NCBI GenBank assembly: GCA_043228905.1
Contig: JBHGNT010000003.1
Coordinates: 10,540,001-10,604,000, forward strand
Reading direction: 5' to 3'
DNA length: 64,000 nucleotides
DNA from: Azolla caroliniana
Lineage: Eukaryota; Polypodiophyta
Shown in pieces: positions 20,068 through 31,149 of this stretch. The notes beneath the pieces were generated by a model that saw only the letters and a program-made list of their open reading frames with translations, searched no databases and was not told the origin of the DNA. Positions within the stretch are counted from its first letter, which is position 1. Every line of letters starts with the position of its first letter. The position numbers and the translations under genes are program-made.

Positions 20068-20096
20068 CATACATACATACATACATACATACATTG
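20068..20096. repeat. (CATA)n microsatellite
   Basis: About seven CATA units about 310 bp upstream of the PDV2-like start codon. Confidence 0.9.
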
Positions 20097-20286
20097 GAGG
20101 AGGTGTTTTGAGTGGTGACCATACACACATACTATGTACATACATACATAGTCCATTGTGTTTGGAGTTAGTGTTTTTTTACACACATTTTATTCATACA
20201 TATGTATGTGTATAATTGTGTGAGTTTTCTTTCAGCTTATAGAAGAAGGCTCATCAAATTTTCAAATTGGTTTGTGTTGGTGGGCT

Positions 20287-20391
20287 TCTTCTTCTTCTTC
20301 TTCTTTTCTAGAGACTATGTACTAGGAACCCAACAAACCTTCCCCTTCCCCTGCTTCTTCTTCTTCTTCTTCTTCTTCTTCTTCTTCGGCC
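20287..20391. repeat. (CTT)n tracts in the PDV2-like 5' leader
   Basis: Two TTC/CTT runs (about 20287-20306 and 20359-20389), the second only 17 bp before the ATG. Pyrimidine-rich leaders of this kind are common in plant 5' UTRs. No clear TATA box could be assigned upstream. Confidence 0.85.
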
Positions 20392-20406
20392 TTTCGGATT
20401 CTGGCT

Positions 20407-22194
20407 ATGGAGGCCGAGGAGATCTCTGTGGTTTTAGCTAGAGCCTCTCACCTCCACTCCAAGCTGAACGATGCCATCCATTCTGTTATTGCTCTCAACC
20501 ATTCTTCTCCCTCTCCCTCTCCCTCTCCCTCCTCTTCTCCTGATTCTCTCGCAGCCCTTCATAACACCAAAAACAACGTTTCTGAGCTCCATAGCCTTGT
20601 CTCCATCAGGGATTCCCTCGAATTGCTCGAAGAACATCTCGATTCTCTCCAGGTAATTTAAAAAAAAAAAAATCTTTTGATATCCTTCATGAATTCTGTA
20701 CGTCTTTGCCTTCTCATTTTGTCTGGTTTTGGCAAATGCATCTTTTGGAAGGTCAGGGTTTTTGTTTGTTTAACCTTCTTGCTCAAGGTTGATGTGGTGG
20801 AATCTCATTTTGTCTGGTTTTGGCAAATGCATCTTTTGGAAGGTTAGGGTTTTTGTTTGTTTCTCCTTCTTGCTCAAGGTTGATATGGTGGAATCTCATT
20901 TTGTCTGGTTTTGGCAAATGCATCTTTTGGAAGGTTAGGGTTTTTGTTTGTTTCTCCTTCTTGCTCAAGGTTGATATGGTGCAAAATTAGGGTTTCTCTC
21001 TGTCTTCACGTGTCTTGATTTCCTGCAAACTCATGTGGGCAAAATAAACGAAAAGTAGGGCTTTCTAAAGCTGCTCTCTTTTGAGGTTTTAATCTCTAAA
21101 GATTTGGGTATGTCTTAAGGTTCGCCAAAGAGGAAACTTCCTTTTTTCTTCCTGCTTGTTGTCAGCTTCATAGAGAACAAATTGAGTCATACTTTCTTCA
21201 TGTTTATCAGCTTCAAAGGGATGAAAATTAGAGTTTCTTTCGTCATGTTTCTTCACATTTCTTGGCTTTTCCTGCATACATTTTCAACTCGCGTAAGAGT
21301 GAACTTTCAATGTGGTCTTTTCCCCGGCTTTGCTAAATCTTTCTTCATTCTTTTCAGGCTTTGCAACTTCAACAGAGGGCTGAACGAGATTTCGGGCTTG
21401 CAGAAATTGAGGAAAGCCGAAGGATTTTTTTGAAACGTCTTAGAGAACACACAGGGAGAGAGTTAGAGATCATCCAAGAAGCTTTTATGTTCGCAGGAGG
21501 AACACCTTCTGATAAGAAGAATGGAGATGGTGATGACTATGATGTGAATAAGTCTCTTCAGCACAACTTTACATCACCTTCTGATCGAAGGATTAATGGC
21601 CTAATACAGAGATTAGATATGACGGAAGGTCAGCAAAGACCGATAGGAGTGATATATGATCTGGATGAGGTCATAGAAGAAGAAGAAGAAGAATGTCAAG
21701 AGTATGAGGAAGAAGGCGGGAGTGAAGAAAATTTAGTCCTCAGATGTCGATCTGATAAGAACAAAGGATCTCGTAAGAAATTGATGGTTAACATGGCTAT
21801 GGGCATTGTCTTGAGAGTGAAGAAATCTTTCAAAGATTTGATTACTGTCATGAGAGAGATGGATGTGGTGAAGAAATCCATGGGTTTTCTTGGCCAAATT
21901 GCTCAGAAAGCTAATGGAAATGTCAGACCTCCCGCCTCTAAGGGTATATTGGTTGTGGCGATGACCATCATGCTTCTCTCTTTAACTAACTCTGAGGATG
22001 GGAAAGCGAAGAAGAGCTCGAGATCTAGACAAGCTCATCAATATAACCATGTTTCTTCTTCTTCTTTGAAGGATGAAAGGCTGAGACAATCAAGAGAAGG
22101 AGATAATGTACTTAAGTGTTTTGTTCGGGAGCGTGTTGAGCTCCCATCCTACAAAGAATCACAAATGCCAGATGTCCTCCATGGACGTGGCTGA
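20407..22194 (+). CDS. PDV2: PDV2-like plastid division protein (two exons)
   Basis: Exon 1 is 20407-20652, the intron is 20653-21357 (GTAATT...TTTCAG), and exon 2 is 21358-22194, giving 360 codons before TGA. Both exons are phase 0. PDV proteins sit in the outer chloroplast envelope and recruit the dynamin-like ring protein ARC5/DRP5B to the division site. The N-terminus MEAEEISVVLARASHLHSKL and the coiled-coil-like block ERDFGLAEIEESRRIFLKRL fit the cytosolic half of PDV2. An acidic run follows (EVIEEEEEECQEYEEEGG). A hydrophobic segment, GILVVAMTIMLLSL (about residues 298-311), is the likely membrane anchor. The C-terminus KCFVRERVELPSYKES ending in HGRG matches the intermembrane tail of PDV2, which ends in a Gly needed for ARC6 contact. 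The ending separates it from PDV1. A Ser/Pro repeat in exon 1 (SPSPSPSPSSSP) is low-complexity. No defects are visible. The assignment is from recall of the family. Confidence 0.85.
20713..20981. repeat. 91-bp tandem repeat in the PDV2-like intron
   Basis: Three copies starting at 20713, 20804 and 20895 (spacing exactly 91 bp), each beginning CTCATTTTGTCTGGTTTTGG. Copies 2 and 3 are almost identical; copy 1 differs at a few positions. The third ends near 20981, just short of a full unit. Confidence 0.95.
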
Positions 22195-23996
22195 GTACAA
22201 ACCTTTTTTTGACCATATAATCAATCACATGATACAAAAATATGGTTTTTTTTCCTGAAAGATATGGTGGAGCTTTTTCTCTTTCTGAGGGTTGAGATGC
22301 ATTTGAAAAGAGTTGAACCCTCTCAAATGCAACGTATTTTATGAAGTAACAAACTTATTCTTGAATGCTGTTGTCCTATTCCACAGCTCTTACTGAAGTG
22401 AAAGGCAGAGCTTAAGAACACGAGATTGGTTCTCTATGTATTCACAGGTGACCCTTCCTGTTCCCATTGAAGTTGAATCAGATCAAATGAGGGTTAAATG
22501 TTGGTTATGACATTTCATCTCCCTATTAACATGGATCACAGCATCTTTTTTAAATATTTCAAATATCTTAAAAACCTTGCCTTCAATAGAAAATTTTCCA
22601 AGCCTTTCATGAAATTGATCAGCTGTGATATAACATGTAAAGAATGCTGACTTGTGGATGTGTTAGTGAATGCAGTTGTAATTCTGGGATTGACCTAAAC
22701 TCCATGGTATCAGGTCCATAGATGTTGGAGCATGGAAAACAAATCAATCACTCAGCAAGTTAGTTATGCAGACACTGAGAAGTTTATGTGTTTTTGGTAG
22801 TAGGCATACAAACGTATTGTCAAAAATAATGTCTTTGATTTTATGTAGATAATATGATTTTATCTCACAATGGTAGCATCTAGCAATACATGTCATAATG
22901 CATATAGATAATGTGATTCTTTGAACTTGGTGTTCCGATATTTCATGCAGGATCCATAAAGCTTGTGACATTTTTGTGTATATAACATCGATTAATGCGT
23001 TATTACTCGGACTGACAGGGGGGAACCCATGAATCTCAAGACATTTTGCATTTATAGCAATGATTAGAAGTGTATGTCAAATGCTTGAATTTAAAAGCAC
23101 CACACCTTTGACATGCTGATAAATTTTCCATTTTCACACTTTGGGTGATTATTCGTAGAGCCAATATGAATTCAGAAGATTGTCTTTCATGATTTTGTTG
23201 ACCTAGTTCAAAGTGGGAAATTCCTTTCTTTCAACAGCTGTACAACCATTTTATGTCATTTTGTTGTTCTAACAAGTCATGTGTACTACACACATCATAC
23301 TTAGGTTGTGTTGACATGAATGTAACCATATCATGCTTATAATGCACGTATTTACTTCTAAAATATTTAATGCTGCAAATGAAAACGACTACATAATAAA
23401 ATAGTGGTAAGCAATGTATTTTTCCTTGTGTATCTTCCTTCAGTATAAGAGTGGTATAGAGTGTTTGTTTTGAAGTTGAGGTTGAGCCCATAGAAGAGTT
23501 AAGAACCAAAAGTGGTTCCTAAGAAGAGGGTGCCTTGAAGGAGGACAATTTGGTTGCAAGCGTGTATGCGATTGTCTCCATCGTGTCTTTCTTGTGGCAA
23601 ATAGATGAATCATTTATCAATGTGGAGCCCCTTCCATCATGCCTATCTTGTGGCAAATAAATGAATCACTTGCTCGAGTTCATGTGAACTAGACAACAAC
23701 AACATCACTAACTACTTTATTGTCATCATGTGATTGGGAACCAATAAGTGAGGAGTATTTTTGGGTTGCTGTTCTTGAAACAATGCAGATGAAACTTCCA
23801 TTTACGTGTTGCCATATCCACAAATATTCCCATGGAAACCTCCATGTCCATGTGTTTGGTTGATCTTGACTCAACCTTGGTTCTCCTAAGCATCCAAAAA
23901 TGATTGTATATCAACTAATAGAAAAGTCCATTAATCGTTAGGGAGTTGTTGTGGTAAGTTGGATAGATGGATCGAACGATAGGATGCACGAGTATG
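22195..23996. other. 3' flank of the PDV2-like gene, no further gene
   Basis: Likely holds the 3' UTR in the first few hundred bases. A 40-bp motif containing CTTGTGGCAAATA occurs twice (about 23585-23610 and 23647-23670). No coding sequence or terminal repeats recognised. Confidence 0.5.
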
Positions 23997-24615
23997 TAGC
24001 TATTGGCCCTAGTTTGGCTCATTTTGAATGGAACTATTAAGACATGGTTTAACAATTTATTGGTTTGAATATAATTAAATGTTTGGTTTGGTTTGAATAA
24101 CTAGTAAAGAGTTCTGAAACTCAGGTTTATGGGTTTATTTGTTTAATTGGTTAGTTTTATGGTTTATCGGTTTTTATGTAACTTTTTTTATTTTAGGAAA
24201 TTGGTAAATTCACAGTTTTTTTTGGGGGATGGAATCTGGCTATCATTTGTAATCATATTTCTGAACTAAAAAAAAAACTATGAAAATACAGAAAAAACTG
24301 TGAATTTACCAATTCCTTTTTTTTATTTCCATTAATGGTTTAATTATTGTTTTTTATGTTTAATGATAATTAATTTTAAGTTAAATGTAATGTTCTATTT
24401 GTTCAATTAATTTAAGTTAAATGGTGTGGTTTAAATTTCTGATTATTTAGTTAAATTAGGTTTCCACGTTTCCTTAAAAAGGTTTGGTTTGGTTTCAACT
24501 TTCCCTTATATGGTTTGCTTCAGTTTTTTATATATATAAATTCTTTAGTTTGGCTTGGTTTGGTTTCATGGCCAAGAAACCAAACCGAACCGAAACTGAA
24601 CCGGGCCCATAACTA
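23997..24615. mobile_element. MITE-like element, hAT-type ends
   Basis: Ends are imperfect inverted repeats (TAGCTATTGGCCC at the left; TAGTTATGGGCCC as the complement of the right). The interior is rich in GGTTTGGTTT and, at the right end, AACCGAACCGAAAC, as in the element at 42788-43323. No clear 8-bp target duplication is visible, so the borders are tentative. Confidence 0.5.
24196..24316. mobile_element. nested 121-bp foldback element
   Basis: Terminal inverted repeats of about 24 bp (GGAAATTGGTAAATTCACAG at the left, its near-complement ending CCAATTCC at 24316) surround about 70 bp. An 11-bp direct repeat TTTTTTTATTT flanks it (24183-24193 and 24318-24328). It lies inside the 23997-24615 element. 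Confidence 0.7.
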
Positions 24616-26309
24616 GTGCCAAATTTGCGCTAAAAGTAGACTTTGCCCAAATAATTTATCCCTAAACAAAATGCAAATCTTCCAATTGATCTCTCCTTTA
24701 AGTGTCATGGTGAGTTTCATGACGTTGATTTCACACTATGTGTTAAACTACTACATGTGGCTAATTGTTGAGAAACCTAAAAGATGATGGATGTTGAGAC
24801 TTATTTAATAAATCTTTATGGATGTGTGCATCCATTGTAAGAACCTCTACTACTACGAAGCAATCAAACATGAGAAAGATGGAGCTTTATGGTTCTTTGC
24901 TATATCTCTCTATATATAAATATGCCTCCCGTGTTTCCCATTGAGGAGAAGAAATCCATCACCCTCAAGGCATGATGAGATCTTCAAGTTATCAAACCCA
25001 AAATGTTAAACTGAGTGGGGAATGAATGAAATACACGCATGCATGGGCAAGTGATCTTGAAGTGCAACATGGCACGTTCCATGATAGGAATACAGATCGG
25101 ATCAAACAAACCTTCACATAAACTAAGAGATATAAACTTTGTAAAATGCTATAAGACATCTAATCATGGTCACTTGACATTAATTGATGCATGATTGAAA
25201 TAATGAAAAGTGAAGATAGTGAAAAGCATACACCAAAAGTGTTTTGGTGTTATACAATGATACCCACTCCCGCCAATTCTTTTTGGGATATAAATTAATA
25301 GACTGGAAACAAATGGTTGGGATTGCACTCATGATGCTTTCGTTATGTTCAACCAATTTGTTCTTTTTAGCAAATAGTTTAGAAGAGCACAAATGCTTAC
25401 GATCGTTTTGAAAAACTTTTGCATTCGTATTAACATGGGTGTCAATAGCTCCAAAACAAGGTTTGTACTTATGATGACTCAAAATAGGCTAAATCATGTT
25501 CTCCTAAAATGATGTGTCACTTCAAATGGCACAATGGATAATGGAAATAACTTGATCTTGACTGTCTTTGACAATGGAAAGGTCAATTCATTAATGAATG
25601 ATTGTGCTATCTTGTCGCTTTGAAGCAGAAAATAGGGTTTACCATTTGTATGAGACATAGCCAAGGGAAATAGGGTTGAGATATCAAGAAATATTAATGT
25701 ATGATGCATTTTAGAACATATTCAACAAAGGAGAAATCAAATGTTGAGCTCCAAAGAATTTCATGTTTCAACACTTCTAAGACTCATGGTTCTCTATGCA
25801 TTGAAGAATGGGTTGGTGGCCTCTGTAAGTCTACATGAAAACAATTTGAAATGCCCAAAAGTAATTTCATTTGACACTTCTTTACATTGAGATACTAACA
25901 ATCCATGCCCCTACTTGATACATAATCACATTTGAGTTAGATCTTAAGGATGGAGCGGGTTGTGGAATTTATGCTTTTGATTAGTAAAACAAGTCTCAAA
26001 ACGAGAATTCAAGTAAAAATTTCACACAAGCAAAATATTAGAGTTCCCAATGAACACGATATATGACGAAATGGTTTGAAAAGAAGAGCCATTCACTTGC
26101 TTCAAATGTCTCAATATATTCTTTTATGAATGTGCAAATGCTATTATGTATTATAACTTGGGAGCGATGCGGAGGTTCATGCTTATGTTATGGAAGCCTG
26201 TCCCTCTTGATGGAGGAGACGGTTCAAAAGCCGGAAATCGGCCGAGAGGCAGAATGGGAGTCGGTTGGCCGAAATCGGCCGAGAAGCGGAACGAAAGTCA
26301 ACTGCCCGA
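24616..26309. other. gene-free interval before the gap
   Basis: No supported gene. Two short minus-strand frames (25180-25482, 25494-25709) have no convincing motif. The last 90 bp before the gap are GC-rich, with two copies of a roughly 40-bp unit containing AAATCGGCCGAGA. Confidence 0.5.
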
Positions 26310-26409
26310 NNNNNNNNNNNNNNNNNNNNNNNNNNNNNNNNNNNNNNNNNNNNNNNNNNNNNNNNNNNNNNNNNNNNNNNNNNNNNNNNNNNNNNNNNNN
26401 NNNNNNNNN
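26310..26409. other. assembly gap (100 N)
   Basis: A run of exactly 100 N, the conventional size for a gap of unknown length. The base after it is already about 320 bp into an LTR, so at least the start of that LTR is hidden. Confidence 0.98.
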
Positions 26410-26595
26410 ACAACGTTGAATCCCCTTGGGAGGGGGGGTGGAGCCATTCTAGGCACCACCCCCCACCCCGCAATGCTTCTCTATGCTTCTCTATACGATC
26501 TCTCATCATCATGCTCTTCATCATCCTCATCATGACCACCATGTCTATCTTTATCATTCATCATCCTTAACCCTAACCCTAAAACGTATAACACA
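26410..26595 (+). repeat. non-autonomous element 5' LTR, visible part
   Basis: Matches 28959-29144 nearly base for base (one visible difference: AAAACGTATA against AAAACCTATA) and ends TAACACA. The first part is lost in the gap. Confidence 0.9.
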
Positions 26596-26598
26596 TTT

Positions 26599-26616
26599 TG
26601 GCGACCACTACGGCGA
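26599..26616 (+). other. candidate primer binding site
   Basis: TGGCGACCACTACGGCGA, three bases after the LTR end. It begins TGG as required to pair with a tRNA CCA end. It is unlike the initiator-Met sites of the copias here and resembles the TGGCGAC sites of some Tat/Ogre-type gypsies. The tRNA was not identified. Confidence 0.5.
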
Positions 26617-28636
26617 CCCCCCTTTGGAAACGGAGTCAAAGAATGATACGCGGTGATGAAGGCCATAGCGAAGGCCATAGCGACATATTTGTGTGAGTAC
26701 AGGAAATGACAATGCGATGAAAGAATTCATGAATGGAACGGTGTTTATGTAAGGTTGCGATTGGTGTCCATGTATGTGTTTCCGAATGCGGTTAGTGACA
26801 ATGTGCGTGTTCGAAGCGTGGTGCAAGATGCACGGCTGGACAAACAGCGACGCAAAGAGAACCGGTGCAAGCACGACCGGTAAGAGAAGCCCACCAGGAG
26901 ACTGCGGTGGAAAAGACGCAGTGTGTGGAGCGGAGGCCGGCAGGATGTGCTGAGAGTGCACGAGAGATGGTTCCAGACGAAGCAACGCAGAAAGAGTCGA
27001 AACCGGAATCGGAGCAAGAACCAGACTTGGTTCACATCGAATGGCCATAGAAGACGGAGAAGGAGATGCAAAAGCAGACCAGACATCGAGGACCAGAGAC
27101 ACCAGAAAGCCACGAGCAAACCCTAGGTCGAATACCGGACGAGACTAACAATGGCGACCATGGGGCAACATTGCCGGACAGAAGGCACACAGGCACCGGA
27201 CATGGACGATAGGGAAGCCGGTATCACCGGATAGAAGCGGAAGAGCGGTCGACAGCACCAAGATAGATAGAGATGGAGGTGAAGCCGGAAAAGCTCCGAC
27301 CGGAGAGCGACCGAAGAGCAGTTGGAGTGGCTGAATGGCGCCGGACCGAGCTACGACCGAAACAATGACAAAGAACAAACAGTCGCGGTGGGATATGCGT
27401 CCGAATAGAGGCGGCCAATCACAAAGCGATGGTGACAAACAGAGACTGACCGGAATGGGCCGGACAAATGAACAGAATGTCCGGGACCGAAGGGTCGTTG
27501 ACATCAATACCAAAAGTGCTACGGAGATAGAGAAATAGACAGACGACCAGACACCGACAGAGACGGAAGAGCGACCTAAGAGCGGTCGTAGTGGCCGAAC
27601 GGCGTCGGAATGGAGGTTGCCGGACAAGGACGACAGCAGCGGTCGGAGATGGCCACGACGGCCAAACAGTGGCCGAGGAGCGACCGCAGCATCTAGAATA
27701 GCCGAACAGTGGTCGGAGTGGCCAGACGGGCTGGACAAAGAACCGCCAAACAACGGCCGGAATGGGACGACGATCGGACAACGGATGGCCGGACAACAAC
27801 CAGTGAATGAATAGAGAGACAGAGACCTCGGAAGAGCCGACAACCACCACAGGCGCAGACCTAACAGGAGGCCGACGGGATGCGTCAAAACAAAGGAAGA
27901 AATACGAAGAAAATAAGAAGAAACAGAAACAGAGAAGCAAGAAAGCGATAGGCATAGAAGAAGATGGAGAAATAGAAAGAGGAAGAAGAAAACAGGAAAC
28001 GACAGGGAGTAGAAGGATGGGAAGCAACGGACAATGGACATAGCAGTGGTGAATGAAGAAGAGAAAGAAGAAGATGATGCAGTCTGAGAAACAGAAAGAA
28101 GAGACAGAAAGAAGAGAGAGAAAGGCATACACGGAAGAATAAGGAAGAACGGGAAGAAAGAATGAGGAAGAAGAAAGCAGGCGAGAAAGAAAGAAAGAAG
28201 TAGTAACAGAAATGGAAAAGAAGAGGGAAAGAAGAGAAGGAAAGAAGAAAGATGAGGGTATCAAACATAATTGTAAAAACCTGAGGGTATATAAGAAAAT
28301 TTTAAAAAATCAAAGGGCACCTATGAAATTTTGAAATCTCATCCACCTAAAGAAATGGACGTGATCGACCATGACAACTCACAAAATCAACAAAGAATAA
28401 CATACATGCACACAACATTTTTAAGGACCCGAAAGAGGATACCAAAGTTCGTAAGACGACAGAATGAGAATGTTCGTGTCGCGGAAAAGTCGCTGACCGA
28501 TGGAGATGATCGAGTCAAGCGCTCCGATCGAGGGAGTCGATCGTTGAAAGGACCGATGGAAGTTCCGGTCGAAGAGATATCATCATCAAGGCATGTGGGA
28601 TCGACGTGCAACGCACTTTCCCACGGGCGTGCCATA

Positions 28637-29144
28637 TGTGTTACCCCGTACGAGTTGTACGGAGAGTCAAGTGTGATGAGCGAGGGTCGAATATTATCAT
28701 GATGATGTTGTATATGTGTAGGGAACATAAATGTAATTGTGAGTTGATATGTATGTGAACACATGCACACGTGTGTGCATGTGGAGGGATACGATGAGGT
28801 GTGAGTGAGTGTCCAGTATGAATGCTCTATGGAGCTTACACCCCTTTGTATCTACCCCCTCTTGTACTATTTAACCCCCTTATGGGGAATGAATGAAGAA
28901 TGAACCATTTTCTCTCCTAATCTCTCTCTTGTCATCCCACTTTCTCTCTCTCTCCCCCTCAACGTTGAATCCCCTTGGGAGGGGGGGTGGAGCCATTCTA
29001 GGCACCACCCCCCACCCCGCAATGCTTCTCTATGCTTCTCTATACGATCTCTCATCATCATGCTCTTCATCATCCTCATCATGACCACCATGTCTATCTT
29101 TATCATTCATCATCCTTAACCCTAACCCTAAAACCTATAACACA
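28637..29144 (+). repeat. non-autonomous element 3' LTR
   Basis: A 508-bp LTR with terminal TGTGTTA...TAACACA. The 3' end carries CCTTAACCCTAACCCTAAAA, a telomere-like stretch also present in the 5' copy. No open frame. Confidence 0.75.
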
Positions 29145-30697
29145 TCACACAGGTCTTTGACATACCCGTGGATTCCGACATTACCAATACTATACGTGAG
29201 GACTTGAAGACTGACGCTTTCGCCCAAGCTATACTAGCACAAATTGACCCCTCTCGAGCGTCATGTTCACAATCACAATCACCAGGTACGGATTATCGGC
29301 AATTCAAATACTGTGATGGATTACTCTTCTTTAAAGAACTTTTGTATGTTCCTAATGGTTCTTGCCGCCTTCGAGTAGTACAAAATTGCCATGACACATA
29401 TACAGCAGGACATTTTGGTAGTACTAAAACATTAGATTTAGTACAACGATCATTCTGGTGGCCCCGTATGCGACAATTTGTCGAAGATTTTGTTCGGACT
29501 TGCGATACATGCTGCAGAGCGAAAATGCCAAGACATCATCCATATGGTTTATTAGAACCATTACCAATTCCAAGCAAGCCATGGCAATCCATTGCTCTTG
29601 ACTTCATTACAGATCTTCCAGTCTCTAAGGGATTCAGTGCGATTCTCACAGTGGTGGATCGATATACGAAGATGGCTCATTTCTTACCATGTACTAAAGA
29701 AATATCTAGTGAAGACACCGCCGAAATTGTCATGCGGGAAGTATGTCGGCATCATGGACTCCCTGATAATATCATCAGCGATCGTGGACCCCAGTTTGTG
29801 TCAAAATTCTGGAAGCACCTTTTTAAAATGCTGAAGGTCACTTGTAACCTCTCCTCCGGCTACCACCCACAAACCGACGGTCAAGCCGAACGAACAAATC
29901 AAACACTGGAGCAGTATCTGCGGTGCTTTCTCAACTATCATCAGAATGACTGGGCAGATATTCTTCAGTTCGCCGAATTTGCCTATAATAACGCTATCCA
30001 CGCATCGACTAAAGTCACGCCATTCTACGCTTATACGGGATATCATCCCCGGTGGTGCGTCCTTGAAACCCCAGAAGTGTCCACAAATCCTTGCGCGGAG
30101 GATCGTTTGGAGCGGTTACGCAAGATACAAGCGGATTTATCTACTCAACTCCAGCAAGCTCAACAATCACACAAGGACTACGCAGATCGTCATCGACTTC
30201 CATCCAGTTTTAACATTGGAGATCGGGTGTGGCTGCTACGACGACACATCAAGACTACTCGCCCATGTGAGAAGTTGGATTATCGGCGATTAGGTCCTTT
30301 CCGTATTATCGGGAAGATTAATGATGTTGCTTTTCGTCTCGAGCTACCTCCGCAACTTCGGATACATCCGGTGTTTCATAGTTCTCTCCTCGAACCCTAT
30401 CACGAGAGCACTATCCCAGGACGTACTATACAACCACCACCTCCTATCGAGCTCGAAGATGGACCTGAATATGAGGTCGCTGCCATCCTCGATTCCAAGA
30501 TTGTTCGCAACAAGCTCTACTATCTAGTCGATTGGCTAGGATATAGTCCCAGCGAGCGTACTTGGGAACCGATCGAGAATGTGACCAATGCTCGTGCTCT
30601 TCTAGAAGACTTCCATCGACGATATCCCGAGAAACCGGGTCCTCAATCCAAAACGACTCGTGGAACTCGTCGTTTTAAAGGGGGGATAGTGTCATAA
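29145..30697 (+). CDS. gypsy-D integrase with chromodomain (5'-truncated pol)
   Basis: The open frame 29168-30697 (509 residues) is the 3' third of a Ty3/gypsy pol. It has the zinc-binding domain (H..H..C..C: CHDTYTAGHFGSTKTLDLVQ, CDTCCRAKMPRHHP) and the integrase core with catalytic Asp/Asp/Glu in LDFITDLP, IISDRGPQF and HPQTDGQAERTNQ. It then has a C-terminal GPF/Y-type domain (YRRLGPFRIIGKINDVAFRL, HPVFHSSLLEPY) and a chromodomain (EYEVAAILDSKIVRNKLYYL, VDWLGYSPSERTWEPIENV), which in chromoviruses guides insertion to heterochromatin. There are no internal stops. Gag, protease, RT and RNase H are missing: the sequence starts at the end of the non-autonomous LTR. The start Met is not the natural one. 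TAA overlaps the first bases of the LTR. Confidence 0.9.
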
Positions 30698-30975
30698 CTA
30701 GACTCGAACCCATAACCTTTTGTTACACGGGTCGAGACTTTACCATTAGGTTATGAATTGTAATTTGAAGGATATTATTTTCATTTAGGTTTTATTGGGA
30801 AATTGATGTATATTCCAGATTTCTCTGGAACATTCTAGAAACTTCAGGAGTATTCCTGAAGACACTATAAAAGGAGGCGCAAGGCATTAGTTCGAACCAA
30901 ATCGGTTCAACGCCAGTCTTAAGCCTTTTAACTACTGTTGTATATCTTCCTTCATATAATACATATATCTTTCGC

Positions 30976-31015
<40 letters not shown>

Positions 31016-31148
31016 ACTCATTCCTTCTCTCAAAGTTCGACACCTCTCATAGTACTAATCCTTCTCTGTCTTAGTACTATTCCCCAACAATAGTACTAAT
31101 CCTTCTTTTAGTACTAATTCCTTCTCTGCCTTAATAGAGTTCCTGACA
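30690..31148 (+). repeat. gypsy-D 3' LTR
   Basis: 459 bp with matching ends TGTCA...TGACA, after a polypurine stretch AAAGGGGGGATAG (30678-30689). TATA box TATAAAAG at 30866-30873; (CT)n at 30979-31011. The next base starts a copia RT codon, so this element inserted in copia DNA. The partner of any target duplication is not in view. Confidence 0.85.
30701..30754 (-). other. tRNA-like A/B-box module in the gypsy-D LTR
   Basis: On the minus strand, ATAACCTAATGGT (complement of 30742-30754) and GGGTTCGAGTC (complement of 30701-30711) resemble pol III A and B boxes about 30 bases apart. Flanking TCATAAC and GTTATGA could pair as a 7-bp acceptor stem, but the T stem pairs poorly. It is a relic or mimic, not a gene. 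Confidence 0.4.
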
Positions 31149-31149
31149 G

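Larger units (their letters stand above)
26410..29144 (+). mobile_element. non-autonomous LTR element (LARD/TRIM-like)
   Basis: Two copies of one LTR (partial 26410-26595; full 28637-29144) flank about 2.0 kb with no gag or pol. The internal region starts with a primer-binding-like site and is mostly GC- and purine-rich (repeated GACCGGA/GAGCGACCG motifs, then GAAGAAAGA runs). It was inserted in or next to the gypsy whose pol begins at 29168. The 5' border and its target duplication are in the gap. No clear polypurine tract precedes 28637, so the 3' LTR start is less certain. Confidence 0.65.

Noticed and set aside
25180-25709. Possible transposase remnant (CFGAIDTHVNTNAKVFQNDRK)
   Set aside because: A faint resemblance to the GAIDGTH motif of Harbinger-type transposases, but the key residues and the neighbouring motifs do not line up, so no feature was called.
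27145-28268. Long minus-strand open frames (up to 327 codons) of Ser/Phe/Leu-rich composition
   Set aside because: They arise from the purine-rich plus strand (GAA/GGA runs) of the non-autonomous element. No domain, no start context, and overlapping frames are equally open.
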